From: a virus | Length of the DNA: 23,293 nucleotides | IMG/VR virus record: IMGVR_UViG_3300008266_000706 | Location: 1-23,293 of that record | Direction: 5' to 3' (one strand) | Shown: positions 21,427 through 23,293 of the stretch, piece after piece | Position numbering within the stretch: the first letter of the stretch is position 1 | How the letters are laid out: each line of letters begins with the position of its first letter | Position numbers and translations under genes: made by a program | The notes under the pieces: generated by a model | Told to the model about the DNA's origin: nothing | Databases searched by the model: none | The model's input: only the letters and a program-made list of their open reading frames with translations

Positions 21427-23293
21427 AACCACCTAAAAGAATTGTAAAAAAATATGCAGGAGGAGGGTCGGTTAATGACCTTAATGAAACTCAAAAGCAA
21501 GAATATTATGCTCTGCCTGAAGAAAAACGAGAGCAATTTCTTAAAGATGCATTAGCTTCTATGGGTAAAACATACATTCCTACAAGCAATCCATCTGCAA
21601 GTGCAACTCCTGCTCAAATGGCAACAAATCCTGCTTCTACAACAGGAACTACTGATATGACAACTAAAGCTGTTAATGTAGCTACTCAAACTGCAACAAA
21701 TATTGCACAATCAACTGCAGGTACTGCAGCTTCGGCCGCAGGAAGTGTTGCATCTGCTATTCCATGGGCAGCTGTAGGAGAAGTAGGTGGAGATATAGTA
21801 AGAAGCACAGGGACTCAAACAGGTAGTGATACATCAGTATATGCTACAAATATGGGTGCCGATGCATTAACAAGAGCAGGGCAAGGTGCGGCATTAGGAA
21901 GTATAATTCCAGGTGTAGGAACGGCTGTTGGTGCAATTGTAGGCGGTGCTGCAGGTTTAGTTGAAGGAGCGTTTAAATCTAATAAACAAACTAAAATTAA
22001 TGCACAAAATAAAAGTGCAGAACAATATAATCAAACACTAAAAGCGGCAGGAAAAGGTGTATACGCTAAAGGGGGTAAAGTAAACACGTCACAATATGAT
22101 TCTTATGTTGATTATTTAAATAGTCAATATGCCACTAATTCATCTTATTCTACAGGAGCGGCAGGAGAGCAAAATAAACAAGAAATGCTTAGTGAGAGAT
22201 TTGGAGATCAAAGATTTAATCCTCCAACAAAATTAAAGGCAGGTGGCAAACTTCCTACGCCTATGACAAGAAGTGGTATGAATCCTGATTTTACTGCAAT
22301 TCCCGGTTATGGCGAAGGTGGAGAAACAGGTAAAAGAGAGAAAAAAATTAAAAAACCTGCAAAAACAATAAATCAGGCTTTAATTGGATTGGGTATTGGT
22401 GCACCACTAGGATTAATGGGTGGAGCAGCTATTGGCGGTAACTACGGAGAAAAAAATGCTCCATACGAAGATATACCAACTTATCTTAGAACTACACCAC
22501 AAGTAGATGAAAGAGCTGCGTTTATAACAAAAAACAATTTACTAGGTATGGGTATTGGAACGCTTGGTAGTGGGTTACTTGGTATGGGTGTTGGTGCTGT
22601 AAAAGGAGCTATTGAAAATTCAAGATATAAGGCACAGCAAGATAGATATCATAAAGCAGCAAAAATTGCTAGAGATTTAAAAGCGGCTGAAGATGAAAGA
22701 ATGCTTTTGCAACAGTCAGTAGAAAAAGTTAGGCAGAATCAATTAAAGATGAATCCTGATGTAAATCCTGAAAACCTTCCTATTGATGAAGAAGCAAAGC
22801 AAAAGTATCTAGAAGAATTAAATCTTAGACGTGGTGGCGAAGGGAATAAATCAAAACAAATGTATCGTGAGCAAATGATTGATAGCGGTGCATTTTTTGG
22901 TGCTGCTGACGGTGGAACAATAAATGCCAAATATACTAAAAAGCCAAAAGGAACTATGCCATATCCTACAATGGCAAAAGGTGGAGAAATATCAGGCCCC
23001 GGTGGTCCTAAAGATGATGCTATATCTGCTACAGTAGAAGAAGGAAGTTTTATTGTTCCTGCTGAAAATGCAAGTATTGCTGAATACATTAGAGCAAAAT
23101 ACCTTAAAAAACCTACTGAAAAAGCAAATTTAGCACAAGGCGGTAAGTCAACATCTGATGTTATGTTGTCTGATGGAGAACATATGTTTACTAAAGCAGA
23201 GGTTGATAAACTTACTAAGATGGGTATTAACCTTGATGAACTAGCTCCTAATTCAAATCCTGAGAATAAACTTCAATATGGTGGTGCAATTGC
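21423..23293 (+). CDS. Gly-rich virion protein, likely cargo/ejection type (partial, 3' end outside window)
   Basis: An open frame of at least 623 codons starts with ATG overlapping the previous stop (ATGA) and runs off the edge. It opens MKPPKRIVKKYAGGGSVNDL. It contains three Gly/Ala-rich hydrophobic stretches that could insert into membranes: about 155-185 (LGSIIPGVGTAVGAIVGGAA), 321-339 (GLGIGAPLGLMGGAAIGG) and 373-398 (LLGMGIGTLGSGLLGMGVGA). A glycine-pair motif, [AKQYRD]xGG[KEGT], recurs about eight times. One copy starts the segment AKGGEISGPGGPKDDAISAT followed by EEGSFIVPAENA, a pattern seen in tape-measure and internal virion proteins. I infer a protein packed in the head or tail and ejected with the DNA, as crAss-like phages encode after the muzzle gene. 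The exact role is not proven. Confidence 0.8.
   Translation, partial: MKPPKRIVKKYAGGGSVNDLNETQKQEYYALPEEKREQFLKDALASMGKTYIPTSNPSASATPAQMATNPASTTGTTDMTTKAVNVATQTATNIAQSTAGTAASAAGSVASAIPWAAVGEVGGDIVRSTGTQTGSDTSVYATNMGADALTRAGQGAALGSIIPGVGTAVGAIVGGAAGLVEGAFKSNKQTKINAQNKSAEQYNQTLKAAGKGVYAKGGKVNTSQYDSYVDYLNSQYATNSSYSTGAAGEQNKQEMLSERFGDQRFNPPTKLKAGGKLPTPMTRSGMNPDFTAIPGYGEGGETGKREKKIKKPAKTINQALIGLGIGAPLGLMGGAAIGGNYGEKNAPYEDIPTYLRTTPQVDERAAFITKNNLLGMGIGTLGSGLLGMGVGAVKGAIENSRYKAQQDRYHKAAKIARDLKAAEDERMLLQQSVEKVRQNQLKMNPDVNPENLPIDEEAKQKYLEELNLRRGGEGNKSKQMYREQMIDSGAFFGAADGGTINAKYTKKPKGTMPYPTMAKGGEISGPGGPKDDAISATVEEGSFIVPAENASIAEYIRAKYLKKPTEKANLAQGGKSTSDVMLSDGEHMFTKAEVDKLTKMGINLDELAPNSNPENKLQYGGAI

Noticed and set aside
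22739-23089. Pro/Ser-rich open frame on the minus strand
   Set aside because: It lies wholly opposite the Gly-rich virion gene, whose plus-strand frame is continuous with recognisable motifs.
1-23293. Integrase, reverse transcriptase/diversity-generating element, CRISPR array, insertion sequence
   Set aside because: No protein with the relevant motifs, no regularly spaced direct repeats and no long terminal inverted repeats were seen in the window.

Overview
The window looks like part of the genome of a crAss-like phage (order Crassvirales) that infects a Bacteroidetes host. The base composition is AT-rich. Most genes lack a Shine-Dalgarno sequence and start behind A-rich leaders. Two promoter candidates fit the Bacteroides TTTG/TAnnTTTG type. 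The order nuclease, large terminase, portal, scaffold-like protein, HK97-type capsid protein, connector/ring proteins, HU/IHF-like protein and very large tail (muzzle-type) protein is the crAss-like virion block. These assignments come from recognising motifs and gene order; no database search was run.

Layout. Positions 1-770 hold small plus-strand genes, two of them closed by their own hairpin terminators and preceded by related leaders; the first encodes a very acidic protein ending in an SSB-like DDDLPF tip. At 728-770 lies a C-rich block, which is G-rich with quadruplex potential on the minus strand. Two minus-strand genes follow (832-990, a short membrane protein; 1048-1335, a conserved-looking small protein). 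A plus-strand gene (1441-1812) begins behind a Bacteroides-like promoter. Between it and a tRNA-Gln(UUG) (2018-2089) is about 200 nt of non-coding DNA with several long complementary helices, which I propose is an unidentified structured RNA.

From 2113 to the right edge everything is on the plus strand and tightly packed. It runs: unknown gene, PD-(D/E)XK nuclease, coiled-coil protein overlapping terL, TerL, small CxxC protein, portal, scaffold-like protein, major capsid protein, small Lys-rich protein, conserved post-capsid protein, connector/ring protein, lectin-domain virion protein, a second connector, HU/IHF-like protein, a further ring/collar-type protein, and the giant tail protein. 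The giant tail gene is split by a +1 frame change at about 19713. The last gene is a Gly-rich, membrane-active-looking virion protein that runs off the window. Strong terminators follow the capsid gene and the lectin-domain gene, and both genes share a near-identical leader, which marks them as heavily expressed late genes.

The observations most worth following up are the structured RNA next to the tRNA, the SSB-tail mimic, the frameshifted tail gene, the small beta module repeated in three tail genes, the shared leader of the two abundant structural genes, and the G-quadruplex block. No integrase, reverse transcriptase, CRISPR array or stop-codon recoding is visible.
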